Below are positions 23,101 to 32,474 of a DNA stretch of 64,000 bases, in pieces. The position numbers and the translations under genes are program-made. This DNA comes from Endomychus coccineus (lineage: Eukaryota; Arthropoda; Insecta; Coleoptera; Endomychidae), in the NCBI GenBank assembly GCA_958510875.1, contig OY294068.1:148402388-148466387 (forward strand), written 5' to 3'. Numbering within the stretch: the first letter of the stretch is position 1; each line of letters starts with the position of its first letter. The notes beneath the pieces were generated by a model that was not told where the DNA came from, made no database searches, and saw only the letters and a program-made list of their open reading frames with translations.

Positions 23101-25686
23101 ACATTGGTAGCAGATATATTTCTTCTTATATATCGATATATGGTTGCCATCCCTCAGCCACTGGGACATAATTTAATCCAAATCTGCGGGACGGGGATTC
23201 ACGCGAGACGCGAAAATGCTCTCTCCGAGGACCGCACCTTCAGCATCGCTGTTAAGCTCGGTATCTACCTAGGCAACGTTGTCGCAATTAAATAATACGA
23301 AGGTCGTTCATTAACTCTTTAGAAAAAGATACAAAAACAAAGTATTTTGGTAAACATTTTTTTTATTTTTCTACATATCCTTTTAGTTCTATACATTTTT
23401 CTAAACGGTGTTCCAACCTTTTTACCCCGTCCAAAAAGTAGGTTTTCGAAAGGTCCTCAAAATAGTCATTTGTTTTGGCGATGATCTCATTCGTCCCAAA
23501 CCGTCGTCCGCCGAGCCATTTTTTAAAATCTGGGAATAGGAAGAAGTCACTGGGGACCAAATCTGGCGAATACAGTGGATGTTCTAATAATTCGAACTTT
23601 AATTTTACAAATTTGAACGTTGCAACTGCACTTGTGTGAACTCGTGCATTGTCTTGATGGAAAAGAACTTTTTTCTTCTTCAAATGAGACCGTTTAATTT
23701 TTATTTCATCGCTCATCTTTCTAAGTAAGTCGATGAAAATAATTCCATGCGCATCCCAAAAAACGGTGGGCATATTTCGGCTTTCCAGCCGATTTCACTG
23801 TTTTACACTCAATTTTTCATGTAAAATTGTAAACACTACCTTGTGAAATGCCTGCGGCCTCAACTATCTCCCGCACTTTGATGCGCCGATCGCCCAACAC
23901 CATATCTTGGATTTTGTAAATCATTTCTGGGGTAGCCACTTCTATTGGCTGACCCGAACGATATTCATATTTTGCCGGGGTAAGGCCACGTTCAAACTCA
24001 TTTACCAAATTGTAAACACTGGCAAACGCTGGTGCAGATTACCATAAACTTCATCCAACTCGGCTTTAATGTTTTTTGGTTTCAAACCTTTCAAATGTAA
24101 ATGTTTTATCACCACTCGAAACTCACTTTCTTCTTTTTTTTAAATAAACAAAAGTACGCTGATCTAATTGACGAAAACAAATAACGTGGGCGATATCTCA
24201 AAAACTTTAACAGCTGACACTTTCCAAAAACAAACGATTTTAGTCACGCGTGCATCATCTCTTGCATTTTTCTAAAGAGTTGATGAACGACCCTCGTATG
24301 TTTGATTGTATGTGTCGATATACCGATATTACAGTAACAACGGTTTCTGCCGATTATCGGTATCGGTATCTAAAAAAACCATATCGATCGAATTTTAGTT
24401 TACTTATACACTTTGCGATCAATAGGACCGGAATATATCCACGAAAAGTGGTAAAAAAAGAATTTGTGACTAAACTTACTGTTTTTATAATCAATTTCTT
24501 TAAAAAATGCGATTCCAATTTAGTTCTTATAATTTCGCTGAACAAATTGTATTTTGGGGAACGTCTTAATAATTATTTGCCTTCTTAAGAAATTTTCTCA
24601 AAATTTATTCCACGCAATTGTTTGATCTTTTTTGACATTATCCAGCTGTCTGATATTGTATAATTGACATAATTGGCGTTACTAGATACATAGCATACTA
24701 TATGAGGCACCACAGTGAAATGTAATATGATATAATTTAGTTGAACCCTTTGTCAGTGGAAAAATTGTGATAGTGTAAACTAAACTATACGATGCATATC
24801 TTTAATAACTTGTTGCAGACAATAATAGAATTGGCTGAAAAAGGTCCCAGTGGATTCGAACCTTCAACGTTTTGTTCTGCATGTCTTGTAAGAAGACCTT
24901 TAAGATCAAAGCACTGTTCTGTATGTAATCATTGTGTAGCAAAGTTTGATCATCATTGTCCTTGGGTGGCTAACTGTATAGGTAAGAAGTAGTAGAACCT
25001 TTTGCTATATTTAAGGGTTTAGTACAGTTTTTCTTCGAAATATTTCCCTTCATTTCATCATGATTTGAATTCTAGACAAAATCAAAAATTTGTTGATCCG
25101 CCGTAAAAGTTATTGAACAGTGTTATTTTCCAGGATCAAAAAATCATAAATACTTCATTGGGTTCCTAGCTAGCTTAATAATGATGTGCACTCAGCTGAT
25201 GTATGGATCATTCAGATTTTGGCAGAATCAGTCAGAATGTAACCTATTTTCTGCAACCACAGATTTTTGGGAAATGTTAGCCGCAATCGGACAGTGTGAT
25301 AGTTGGGTTGCATGGGTCAGCGTTAATGCCTTATTTCATTCAATATGGGTCTTCATGTTGCTCATCTGTCAGTTATATCAGGTAGGATAATATGTCCGAA
25401 CAACACATTTAGCGGTAATCAATAATAGATTATATTTTAGGTATCGTTATTGGGCATGACCACAAATGAGAGAATGAACAGGGGTCGGTACTCTCATTTT
25501 ACGACAAATGCAGGTAAGAGTCCCTTTTCGAAAGGGCCGATTACGAATTTGGTGGAGTTTTTCGACTGCAAATGCTGTGGAATATTCAAACCAGAAAATA
25601 AAGACTGGTTGTCCAGTTTCGACTTGGATAAAAACATAGAGCATCAACCTTTACTTAGGCACAAAGATAATTTCCAATACGTATGA
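7191..25686 (+). CDS. Hip14: palmitoyltransferase Hip14 (ZDHHC17/13-type), complete, 7 exons
   Basis: Exons are 7191-7340, 7391-7930, 7993-8160, 14973-15335, 24819-24981, 25134-25381 and 25441-25686. All introns are GT-AG, and the joined frame gives 625 codons plus TGA, close to the roughly 630 residues usual for this family. Order: Ala/Gly-rich N-terminus, ankyrin repeats (about 50-280), membrane segments (about 290-390), cysteine-rich domain with DHHC at 451-454, two more hydrophobic segments (about 468-486 and 519-543), and a soluble C-terminal tail. The enzyme transfers palmitate to cysteines of synaptic proteins such as SNAP25 and CSP on Golgi or synaptic-vesicle membranes. The ATG at 7191 is chosen because an in-frame TAA lies 12 bases upstream. 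Introns 3 and 4 are inflated by transposons, but the coding sequence is intact. Confidence 0.95.
8451..8664. repeat. hairpin MITE-like inverted repeat in Hip14 intron 3
   Basis: Arms of about 95 bp run from aataataaataaaactact at 8451 to the inverse at 8664, meeting at cgtctgaagatgacacg with a short A/T-rich loop at about 8540-8570. A few mismatches separate the arms. There is no coding capacity. Confidence 0.75.
9212..9535 (+). pseudogene. hAT transposase C-terminal dimerisation region, frameshifted
   Basis: The frame from 9223 gives [10 protein letters not shown] and later [14 protein letters not shown]. After a frame change near 9385 it continues [25 protein letters not shown] and [10 protein letters not shown]. 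This is the conserved 'PLxWW...SAGNLVSxKRxxLxPDNV' tail of hAT transposases. Upstream domains are absent. Confidence 0.75.
9690..11823. repeat. giant palindrome, two arms of about 1.0-1.07 kb
   Basis: The arm 9690-10761 reappears inverted at 10828-11823, with a spacer of about 66 bp (10762-10827). Outer landmarks are a G-run (9748-9760) against a C-run (11759-11765), and ccgtttctacatcgtatttg against its inverse at 11710-11730. Inner landmarks are atcccacatgatgaccc against its inverse at 10835-10855. The arms differ by scattered substitutions. Both are non-coding; frames within them are not shared between the arms in a protein-like way. Confidence 0.85.
11926..12285. repeat. tandem duplication, 2 x about 185 bp
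   Basis: ttaaaagtat starts at 11926 and again at 12111. The two units share long stretches such as tgctgaaataatcaac, aaatctttaacatctggttc and gagttagagcatgagatga, with scattered differences and small indels. The first unit begins directly at the right end of the hAT element. Confidence 0.8.
12546..14790 (-). mobile_element. non-LTR retrotransposon (RT with YADD), decayed
   Basis: On the minus strand, RT motifs appear in order: [13 protein letters not shown] (about 14360), the [14 protein letters not shown] motif (14050-14110, duplicated), [13 protein letters not shown] (about 13660) and LYADDTNQ (about 13560). Downstream is a long AT-rich 3' part ending in an A/T-rich tail near 12546. Stops and shifts break the frame. 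It lies in Hip14 intron 3 in antisense to the gene. The clade (Jockey/CR1-like) is inferred from motif style only. Confidence 0.7.
13898..14190. repeat. 150-bp tandem duplication inside the LINE reverse transcriptase
   Basis: The segment starting ataatcttcattgctcctac at 13901 recurs at 14051 with a 150-bp period. It duplicates the conserved RT segment '[22 protein letters not shown]' in the same frame. Confidence 0.85.
14973..15335 (+). CDS. Hip14: Hip14 exon 4: first membrane segments
   Basis: The acceptor tttccttttcag ends at 14972 and the donor gtaagt starts at 15336. The 121 residues hold about four hydrophobic segments ([52 protein letters not shown]) and end with [17 protein letters not shown], which leads into the cysteine-rich domain. 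The exon is phase 0 on both sides. It is isolated between 6.8-kb and 9.5-kb introns, with a mariner starting only 67 bp downstream of the donor. Confidence 0.93.
15403..16299 (-). mobile_element. mariner element, internally deleted (DD34D remnant)
   Basis: Near-perfect TIRs (CGAGGTGTGGCAATTAAGTT and its inverse, about 29 bp) are flanked by TA at 15403-15404 and 16298-16299. The transposase is on the minus strand. The N-terminal helix-turn-helix part (about 16106-15870, ending LSIRAIAKA) is joined out of frame to the C-terminal catalytic part (15838-15548), which holds HQDNAPAH and [14 protein letters not shown]. There are 34 residues between those two Asp residues, so it is DD34D. About 0.4 kb, including the first Asp region, is missing compared with a 1.3-kb mariner. 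It lies in Hip14 intron 4, antisense to the gene. Confidence 0.9.
16414..17335 (+). mobile_element. mariner element, degenerate
   Basis: TIRs begin CGAGGGCAAAGGGAAAAGTT on the left and end in a diverged inverse (AACTTTTC-like, TTGCCCTCTTG) on the right, between TA pairs at 16414-16415 and 17334-17335. Frames at 16586-17140 give transposase pieces ([38 protein letters not shown]). The HQDN motif has become YQEN, so the second catalytic Asp is lost. The same family occurs at 36809-37908. Confidence 0.85.
17336..18030. other. Hip14 intron 4 sequence, nothing recognised
   Basis: AT-rich sequence with no gene, no terminal repeat and no RNA gene that I can support. Confidence 0.4.
18350..20450 (-). 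mobile_element. non-LTR retrotransposon with RNase H and CCHC tail, decayed
   Basis: Minus-strand pieces follow family order: RT fingers (20376-20152, [20 protein letters not shown]), RT (20162-19854, [19 protein letters not shown] then [16 protein letters not shown]), a post-RT segment (19476-19222) and a C-terminal tail (18701-18444, [18 protein letters not shown]). It is the same family as 59760-61815, sharing the 3' sequence near 18370-18450. Many frameshifts are present. It is nested inside the hAT-like element in Hip14 intron 4. Confidence 0.8.
20926..23071 (-). mobile_element. Tc1/mariner-superfamily DD41D element with about 500-bp inverted arms
   Basis: Termini TACAAGGTGTTCCATCTCAG and its inverse lie between TA pairs at 20926-20927 and 23070-23071. 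The inverse similarity runs far inward: 20926 to about 21427 pairs with about 22573 to 23071, so the right arm even repeats the last codons of the transposase. The minus-strand transposase covers 22469-21377. Confidence 0.9.
21377..22469 (-). pseudogene. DD41D transposase, frameshifted
   Basis: The N-terminal frame (22469-21960) has the helix-turn-helix region with [19 protein letters not shown] and [20 protein letters not shown]. The second frame (22075-21377) has [27 protein letters not shown] and [18 protein letters not shown]. There are 41 residues between the Asp of QQD and the Asp of PLDF, the DD41D spacing known from rosa-type elements. At about 21985-21960 the segment expected to carry the first catalytic Asp (VCFS, then Asp-Glu) is altered and the frame changes, so the enzyme is inactive. 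The C-terminus ends [15 protein letters not shown]. Confidence 0.85.
23163..23295. other. GC-richer spacer between two transposons
   Basis: The sequence around 23190-23280 is clearly richer in G and C than its neighbours and contains gcgggacggggattcacgcg. It has no RNA-gene fold or frame I can support. Confidence 0.3.
23296..24298 (-). mobile_element. mariner element, internally deleted (DD34D)
   Basis: TIRs starting CGAAGGTCGTTCATTAACTC and their inverse lie between TA at 23296-23297 and 24297-24298. The minus-strand transposase keeps an N-terminal piece (24008-23817, [20 protein letters not shown]) and a C-terminal piece (23773-23363) with [11 protein letters not shown] and [14 protein letters not shown], 34 residues apart. 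The segment between 'SQGSV' and 'FWDAHG', which should carry the 'VDETW' first Asp, is deleted. It is the fourth large insertion in Hip14 intron 4, 521 bp before exon 5. Confidence 0.9.
24819..25686 (+). CDS. Hip14: Hip14 exons 5-7: DHHC catalytic domain and C-terminus
   Basis: Exon 5 (24819-24981) encodes the zinc-binding cysteine-rich domain: [18 protein letters not shown], then [17 protein letters not shown]. The catalytic Asp-His-His-Cys is residues 451-454, and all expected Cys/His ligands are present. Exon 6 (25134-25381) joins in phase 1 to complete a glycine codon and carries two membrane segments. Exon 7 (25441-25686) gives an 81-residue tail with a second short Cys cluster ([11 protein letters not shown]) and stops with TGA. 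Introns are 152 and 59 bp. No residue known to be essential in the family is missing. Confidence 0.95.
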
Positions 25687-26350
25687 ATGTAAGTTTACAT
25701 TACAATTAGATTCAAAGAAGTGACTGAATTAATTCATTTAATCGTATAGTTTTAGCTCTCTAAGTTCCAAACATTCCTCATTTTGTATATGGTATTTCTT
25801 GTATATTTATTAACCATTCTCATTTTTGTCATTGTTATATATTATAGTATAAAACTAACATAAGCGCATTCTGGATACCAACATGTACATTTTTTTGAAT
25901 TAAGAAATACATATTACCATGTCAGATTAATCAATTTTGAATTACATTTAACAGAATTAAGCGAAACTTGAATATATTTTTTTAATAGTAATTGGTATAG
26001 AAGCTGCACCAAACTTGAATTCAACTGCCTCTTGGGTATTTTGTGATTTTTTCTTATTGGATGACCACGAAAGTCATCTAAGTACTTGTTTCTAAATGAA
26101 ATCATTTTCCGAGGATTTGATATTTGATTGCAGTCCAGAACTTAAGAAATGTCACATGCGAAACGATCTAAATTTCATATTCAACTAATTAATTATCAGT
26201 AAAATAATATAACACAAAGTTACCATTTGAGCGTGATTGTTTCATGGAAAATATTACGGTAAGGTATAAAAATTCAGACTTCTGTGAACAACTTTCTAAA
26301 TACATATTTAATATCAACCACAGAGGTTAGATTTCTCTAGATCGTTGAAT
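25687..26350. other. Hip14 3' flank, nothing further recognised
   Basis: AT-rich sequence that should contain the Hip14 3' UTR. I cannot point to a single convincing polyadenylation signal. Confidence 0.35.
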
Positions 26351-26930
26351 TCCAAGTGATGACCATAATGTTAATATCAAGGACAGGAAGCTGGTTAGCT
26401 GTTTCTATTGCTACAGTGAATTTGAATCAATCAAATTGGCTTTTTGAACACGCTTGATGGATTATTCGATTCACTCAAATTGACTGTAGAAATAGCAACA
26501 GATAACCAGCTTCCTTATTAACATTATCAAAATATGGTCATCACTTGGAGATCTACATATACAAAAAACCCACTCAAACAACTCTGGCGATTCAGCTACA
26601 GCAATTACCTCCATTTAATAGTCTTGTTCATAGATTACTGAACGTCCCTTTTAGCTAGCGAAATTATAAGTTGGGAACTTCAGGCAATAGCGTTGGACGT
26701 TGCGTTTGTTACCACAAATAACGTAACAAAAAAAGAAGAAAAATAATGGTGAAAAGTTAGCCGAACATATTTTAAATGGAGGTCACACTTTTTCTCAACA
26801 AAGTTTATCGCTCTTGAAACACAGTAATGACAAATATCTAGGTAATATAGAAGGGATGGAAATGTATATGCGAAAAATCAATTTCATTGATTCAGATTTA
26901 TCTCCAGATGAGTAGTAGTAGTAATTGGGG
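26351..26930 (+). mobile_element. Penelope-like element, inverted pair of RT 3' fragments
   Basis: The left arm (26351-26425, minus) and right arm (26460-26550, plus) are inverse copies of the Penelope RT tail. From 26470 the + strand reads DSLKLTVEIATDNQLPY, then in other frames a segment like the linker before the GIY-YIG domain (LIVLFIDY, SWELQAIALDV). The same region is seen on the minus strand at 62990-63270. The piece has many stops. Confidence 0.65.
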
Positions 26931-27234
26931 CGATTGAGGCAGACAGTCTCTTCGAGTCCTTATCAGATGTCGGGAAGCATTGTCACTGTATTACCGGCCG
27001 AGAGGTCACAGGGTGAGATCACTGTATAACCGGCCCAAAGCACGTGTCTGAATATTGAAGCACTTGTCTGAATTTGGGAACACGTGTGAAACACTTCTCA
27101 AAATAAGTGCCTTAATGTTGGAATACGTGTCTGAATGTTGAAACACGTGTCTGGCCGGTAATACAGTGACTGCTTACCGACATCTGATAAGGACTAGAAG
27201 TGACTATCTGCCTCAATCGCCCCAATTACTACTA
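26917..27234. repeat. snap-back MITE-like element with internal CACGTGTCTGAAT repeats
   Basis: Arms of about 80 bp start agtagtaattggggcgattg on the left and end in the inverse on the right (aattactact, 27225-27234), with a few mismatches. The loop carries about five imperfect copies of a 20-bp motif around cacgtgtctgaat (27040-27165). Confidence 0.8.
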
Positions 27235-27239
27235 ATACT

Positions 27240-28118
27240 GGAAATCCATTATATATCATACTATTTCCAAATGGTATTTAAGCAGGCACATTTTGATTTT
27301 TAATTTAGTTTACTCTGATGATAATTATCTGGTAGCTGAAAGGTCCTAGGTACTTTTACCGTATTATTAGTAGATAGTGGGAAAGTTTCTTTTTTAGTGT
27401 TATAGTGTATTCACAGTGTGAATTCTTTTATAGTTTATTAACACTGCACTGAATAAATTCTTTATCCATAGCTATTCAGATCCAGATACACAATTTTTAT
27501 TTGGAGTTTGTTTGCTACTGTCTTTATTCGTCGCGATATTGGAGATGTCAAGAATAGCCGTGCTACTTCCAGGCAGCCGCTTGTTACACAATGTAAATTA
27601 TTTATAACGTGTGTCGGGTGCGTGGCGGCGTGAAGGGTGGAGCAAAAAAGCTCAATTTTTTTTTCTTGAATATCAAAATGTAGTACCTCAAAAATGTTGC
27701 CCAACGCACTACCAAGTATTTTGGTGAGAGTTGTTGAAGATTGAACAATATTTTCTGCCACCACAAGGCCCTTGAATATTTTTTATTTTTAATATTTTTA
27801 GTGTTAGCATGAACAAAAGTAAAATATCACCTGTGACTTGAATAATTATCTAATAGCACATAAAAGTTGAGTAATGTTCTACAAAAAACCAGCCCCCACA
27901 ACGAGACCTTGAAAATATCTCATTTTTGTGTAATTTGAAACACTGCTACTCTGCCTTTAGATTATAATAAATACACTATTTCTAAATATCCTTCTCTTTA
28001 AAAAAATCGATGGTATAAGCCGTTCCTCTAGTAATTTATCATGATGATTAAATGAAAGAACAATTGGCTTTGTTTTTATACCACTTTTAATAATAACATG
28101 AAAGCGTTACTAGAGTTA
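27240..28118. other. no supported gene
   Basis: AT-rich. One minus-strand frame (27764-27462) has no recognisable motif and sits among repeats, so I do not call it. Confidence 0.35.
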
Positions 28119-28119
28119 G

Positions 28120-28868
28120 ATATATAGATAGATCATTTTATTCATGCCATGTACATAATACACAGTCGTCATCATAAGATCACAATCTCACATTTTAAAA
28201 CAGTAGAATTATAAACTGTAAAATTTAAAAATTCATGTTAAAAAAATCATCTGTAGTCTAAAATATATTATTTAAAAATATATTTTGCAGATTTCTTGAA
28301 TTCTTTCAATAGTAATTCTCTAATGGTTCGGGCAATTTATTAAAATATTGAAACGCTAAAAATTTTTGGCCGTTTTGAGATTTTTTAAGTCCATGAAAAT
28401 CTGTATGAATATTTCTCTTATTACGAGTATTGTAATCATGAAAATCCTCACTCAAAGAGTACTTATCTCTGCAATTATGTGCATACTTAAAACATTCATA
28501 TATATACTGATTTGGGAATGTTAATATAACCTAATGCCCTACTGCTTTTCTACCCTATCTGAAAATCTCATTTTTTTTTTAACAATTACCCCAAACTAAA
28601 ATAGCGTAGAGTAACTGTCTTTCAATCAAAGAAAAATATGCAGTCTTTATCACACAAGGAAATAGCGACTGAGATAATGTTCTCAAAACAAAAATACCTC
28701 CACTCAGTTTTGTCATAAGTTAATCTGCATGAACATTCCAAGTAAGACTGTCACCTATATGTACACCTAAAATTTTTGTATGTTTATTAAAACTATTTGT
28801 TGCCTTTAGGGAAAAGAGTAGTTTTACAGTTTTGTATCTGTTTGAGAATGGGACTTCGGTATCTAAAG
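28120..28868 (-). mobile_element. 5'-truncated non-LTR retrotransposon, 3' end
   Basis: The 3' tail is a GATCTATCTATATATC-like repeat at about 28120-28137. Upstream on the minus strand (28800-28590) the translation resembles an RT C-terminal region (LGVHIGDSLTWNVHAD, LRTLSQS, AYFSLIERQLLYAILVWGN). It ends abruptly at the hAT terminus at 28869. Confidence 0.6.
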
Positions 28869-29254
28869 CAGGGATGTTGCGGATGCAGATTTTGTCACAT
28901 CCGCGGATGCGGATGCGGATTTTTGGAGGCTCACATCCGTGGATGCGGATCTGAAGATCTTTTATAAATAAACTGCGGGTGCAGATATAAAATAATAAGA
29001 GTAATTTTTAATATTTTTATTATATGTTTAGAATGGAAAGTTAAAACTTGCAGCATTATATTTAATAAAAAGTAATATTGCCGCTTTTTCGGGTCAAGTC
29101 TGTTTCGCAGTTTCGTAAATTAAACTCGCGCTACTGAACAATAATTGTTCGCTAGGAACACTGGCTGGTGGTGTCGATATAAATCTGCGTGCTATTGGTG
29201 ATAATAGTTTCAATTCTTCTCGATGATTTTCACTATGGTATTCGTAAAAACTAA
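28869..29254 (-). mobile_element. hAT element 3' end with transposase C-terminus
   Basis: CAGGGATGTTGCGGATGCAG at 28869 is a hAT-type terminus, followed by repeated CGGATGCGGAT motifs (28900-28960). The minus-strand frame from about 29254 to the stop at 29028 reads LLSPIARRFISTPPASVPSE, then QLLFSSASLIYE and PEKAAILLFIKYNAASF. This is the hAT C-terminal dimerisation motif, with one in-frame TGA. The other end of the element was not found. Confidence 0.75.
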
Positions 29255-29259
29255 CTTTC

Positions 29260-30605
29260 TCTACTCTTAATTTTTTGATCTCCAGGAAACAATCACGCTC
29301 ACAATGGCAATATCTTTAAATTCAATTTCAGTTATCTACTTTTGTAGATATGTGGTGTGTTATAATAACAAGATGAGAAAAAAGAAGTTATAGTAAATGA
29401 TGTTCGGGTATAAATTATTATTTCAAAAATATGTTCACATATCCTATTTTATATAAGCTAATAATTAGATTATAATTAATTAAATCTAGTCAATGAATGT
29501 GTAAATGTACTTATTCTGTGAATTGCATATAAACCAAAATTGCCTATCAATTGTGACATTTGTTGCTGTGCTCCAATATTTTTCATTTAAATAAATATGT
29601 GATACAGTTTATTGTACCTATTTTTAGATTGATGAGGTCAGGTTCTTATGAGTTATAAAATATACATATTTCGACCAATTGTAATTAATTCCATACTAAA
29701 GAACTGAAAAGTAATTTCAAATATGATAAAAACATCTTCCCAAATAGGGGAGGTGGAGGCAAAGTGAAAATATTTATAACGATAATAAACGTAGAGGTTA
29801 AAATAAGCATGTAGAACCCTAAGACATTGTTAGCTTATGATTTTTGAACAAAAAAAAATTAAATATGAGGTCAGTCACAATTTGGGGTTTCAAAATCATT
29901 CGGGGCAAAGTGAACTACGGCGAGACCGACATGAAGTGTAATAATAAATGAATTAAACGTTTAAACAAATAACTCGCAAGTGAATATTTTAGCATCTTCC
30001 TGTTTCACCCCTGAACTATTCAGGTCCCACTACCCCATTTGGATGATTCCACTTAAAAATAACAAGCTTGACTAGAAATTTTGCATTCAATTTCCTATTT
30101 ACACAAATAAAAATAAAATTGTGATACTTAATGAACGAGAAAACTCGATTACTTTTCTTACATCAGTACACATGTATAAAACCACCAGCAAATTGGAAAA
30201 TTCTAGGAAACTACCGCTAAGAAAAACACATAAACAATAGACATACCAACATCGTTTAGAAATGAGTACGGAACATAATGACGCGAGAAGTAGTAGCGTC
30301 TCATTTCCCCCTCCCAACGGTTATGGTTTACATTGCCCCGGTGGTCCACTTTGTCCCCACCTCTCCTAGTACTTATCGGAATGTAATTTTGAATTTATCA
30401 ATGTTGAATACCTCCCGCAGAAAACAGTTTTTCAATGATATTCATAACATAGAAACAAAAATGGCCGACTTTAAAAAAAAAGCGTCGCGTGGTATCGGAT
30501 TTTTTTTTTGCATGATGTTCTATGGCCCACGTAGGTCATTCTCTCAGTCAAAGAATTTCTCAAAAATTTCCCCTGTCCAAAAGGAGCGTATTCCATTCCA
30601 CACCT
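29260..30605. other. no supported gene
   Basis: AT-rich sequence with short frames lacking motifs. It may contain the unrecognised remainder of the hAT element that ends at 28869. Confidence 0.3.
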
Positions 30606-30610
30606 ATTTT

Positions 30611-31608
30611 TTGTTATACACAATTTATTTATTAACAAAATAGATGAATTCGACCAAAACTCCGACTTTCGGGTCGTTTTCGGATAATTTTGGTATTCTG
30701 AGTTCGATTTTATCGTCAATATCATCGAATGTATACCCACAAATTTGCTAATTTGTTACAAACAAATTATATTGATTAATAAACATACGAATTTGACCAA
30801 AATGTCGAGTTTATAGTCGTTGTCGGATAATTTTGGCCTCCTCAGTACGATTTTATTGCTATTATGGTCTTCGAATGCATTCTCGTGGAAAATTTCAAGA
30901 GCGGATTAGAAGAAATAATAAAAATTTTGATGTTTTAGTATGACAAAGTATCAATAAATACATATAAAATTAAACAAATTAATTTTTTTAAGGAGGTATG
31001 CGAGAGTTGTGGGAGGAAAAACAATTATTTAAAACTAGTGGCATGCCATTTTTATTATAGTAATGCTAAATACATTTCATCAATTTTGTCAAAAAATCAA
31101 GTTCTGAGTATGCATATTATATAAAAATCAATAAAAATGTCACATTTCTTTTTTCTTTATTTGTTTATACCAATTCAAAAATTTATGTATGCATTTAAAG
31201 ACCATAATTGCGATAAAATCGTACTCAGGAAGCCAAAATTATTTGAAAACAACTATAATCTCGATATTTTGGTCAAATTCGTAATTTTATTAATAAATAT
31301 AATTTTTTATGACAACTCAAAAATTTATGTATGCATTTAAAGACCATACTAGCAATAAAATTGTACTCAGGAGGCCAAAATTATCCGACAAGGACTATAA
31401 ACTTGACATTTTGGTCAAATTCGTATATTTCATAATAAATATAATTTGTTTATAACAAATAAGCAAAAAATTTGTGGGTACACATTCGACGATATTGACA
31501 ATAAAATCGAACTCCGAATACCAAAATTATCCGAAACCACCCTAAAGTCGGAGTTTTGGGCGAATTCATCTATTTTGTTAATAAATAAATTGTTTACAAC
31601 AAAACATA
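30611..31608. repeat. inverted arrays of a 142-149-bp tandem repeat
   Basis: The right side (31191-31608) holds three tandem units starting near 31191, 31333 and 31481, each with a 'gaccataa..gcaataaaatcgtactcagg' core followed by 'ttggtcaaattcg'. The left side (30611-30880) holds two units in inverse orientation. About 310 bp of unrelated sequence separates them. Similarity between units is moderate. Confidence 0.75.
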
Positions 31609-31609
31609 G

Positions 31610-32464
31610 TTCATCCGATCAAAAACGGTCAAATTTTATATTTCTTAGAAATTTTTATTTTTGCGCTACTTTACTTGTGGTCAACTTTTTTATGATGACA
31701 TTCTAAAGAGAATACATTTGTCTCATCAAAATCGATCCAGTTCCCAAGAATTTACGGGATTGGCCTATTTTTATACCCATTTGACTGCATTATACGAGAT
31801 CTTTTGCATGGCTCATACGCACCGAGTCTAAAATATTTGCTATTCCACTCGATTTGAACGAATAACTTTTTGCTCACATGGTGGGCTGGGGTGAGGTTCT
31901 GGGCATCAAACTGTCCTGTCTACTACACTGTGTAAGTATGTAAATTATTGTAAATAGTACTAACGAATAACATTCATTTTTAGTTCAACAATTCCTTCAA
32001 CATGCATATAGTTACGCACCCACCCATGACAGAATAGAATGTTGCATAAAATATCTGTTCGTTTATAGTTGTCTATAAACTATAGTTTCTCTAAGAAATA
32101 CCTCATCAATCTACTCTTGATTCCAGTTAATAATCAAGGACATATCAATTGTTTTATTCCTTTTTTATTCACTCCTAAAATATTAATTACACATAGATAT
32201 ATACCATATATAAAGAAAAATAAAAGCCCACCGAAATATACTTATAAATGTTTCTCCTTTGGGCTTATGCTTTTCGATTGTTTGCCTATCATGTTGAAGC
32301 AATAATAACATGACATCACAATAACGAAATAAAGGTGTTTTTATAACGAAAATCTTATTACTTGTAAATTCTAAGCAAAGATGTTGAAAATGTATTGTTT
32401 ATACATATCTTATTCATGTCGCTAATTAACGTTCCGTTAGAATTCACATAAATAGTAAACATAC
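31610..32464. other. no supported gene
   Basis: AT-rich, nothing recognised. Confidence 0.3.
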
Positions 32465-32474
32465 GTGCTGTACC

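Larger units (their letters stand above)
18039..23154. mobile_element. hAT-like element with nested LINE and DD41D element
   Basis: The left end AGGGATGGCAA (18039) and right end TTGCCATCCCT (23144-23154) are exact inverses, and both are followed inward by ATATATCGATATATG-type sequence. The flanking 8-mers cggccact (18031-18038) and cagccact (23155-23162) match at 7 of 8, a good hAT target-site duplication. No hAT transposase is visible. The interior is occupied by a minus-strand LINE and by a Tc1-type element close to the right end, so the original element may have been a non-autonomous copy. Confidence 0.7.

Noticed and set aside
24250..24588. 112-codon frame in Hip14 intron 4
   Set aside because: It starts inside the mariner terminus and has no motif or splice context.
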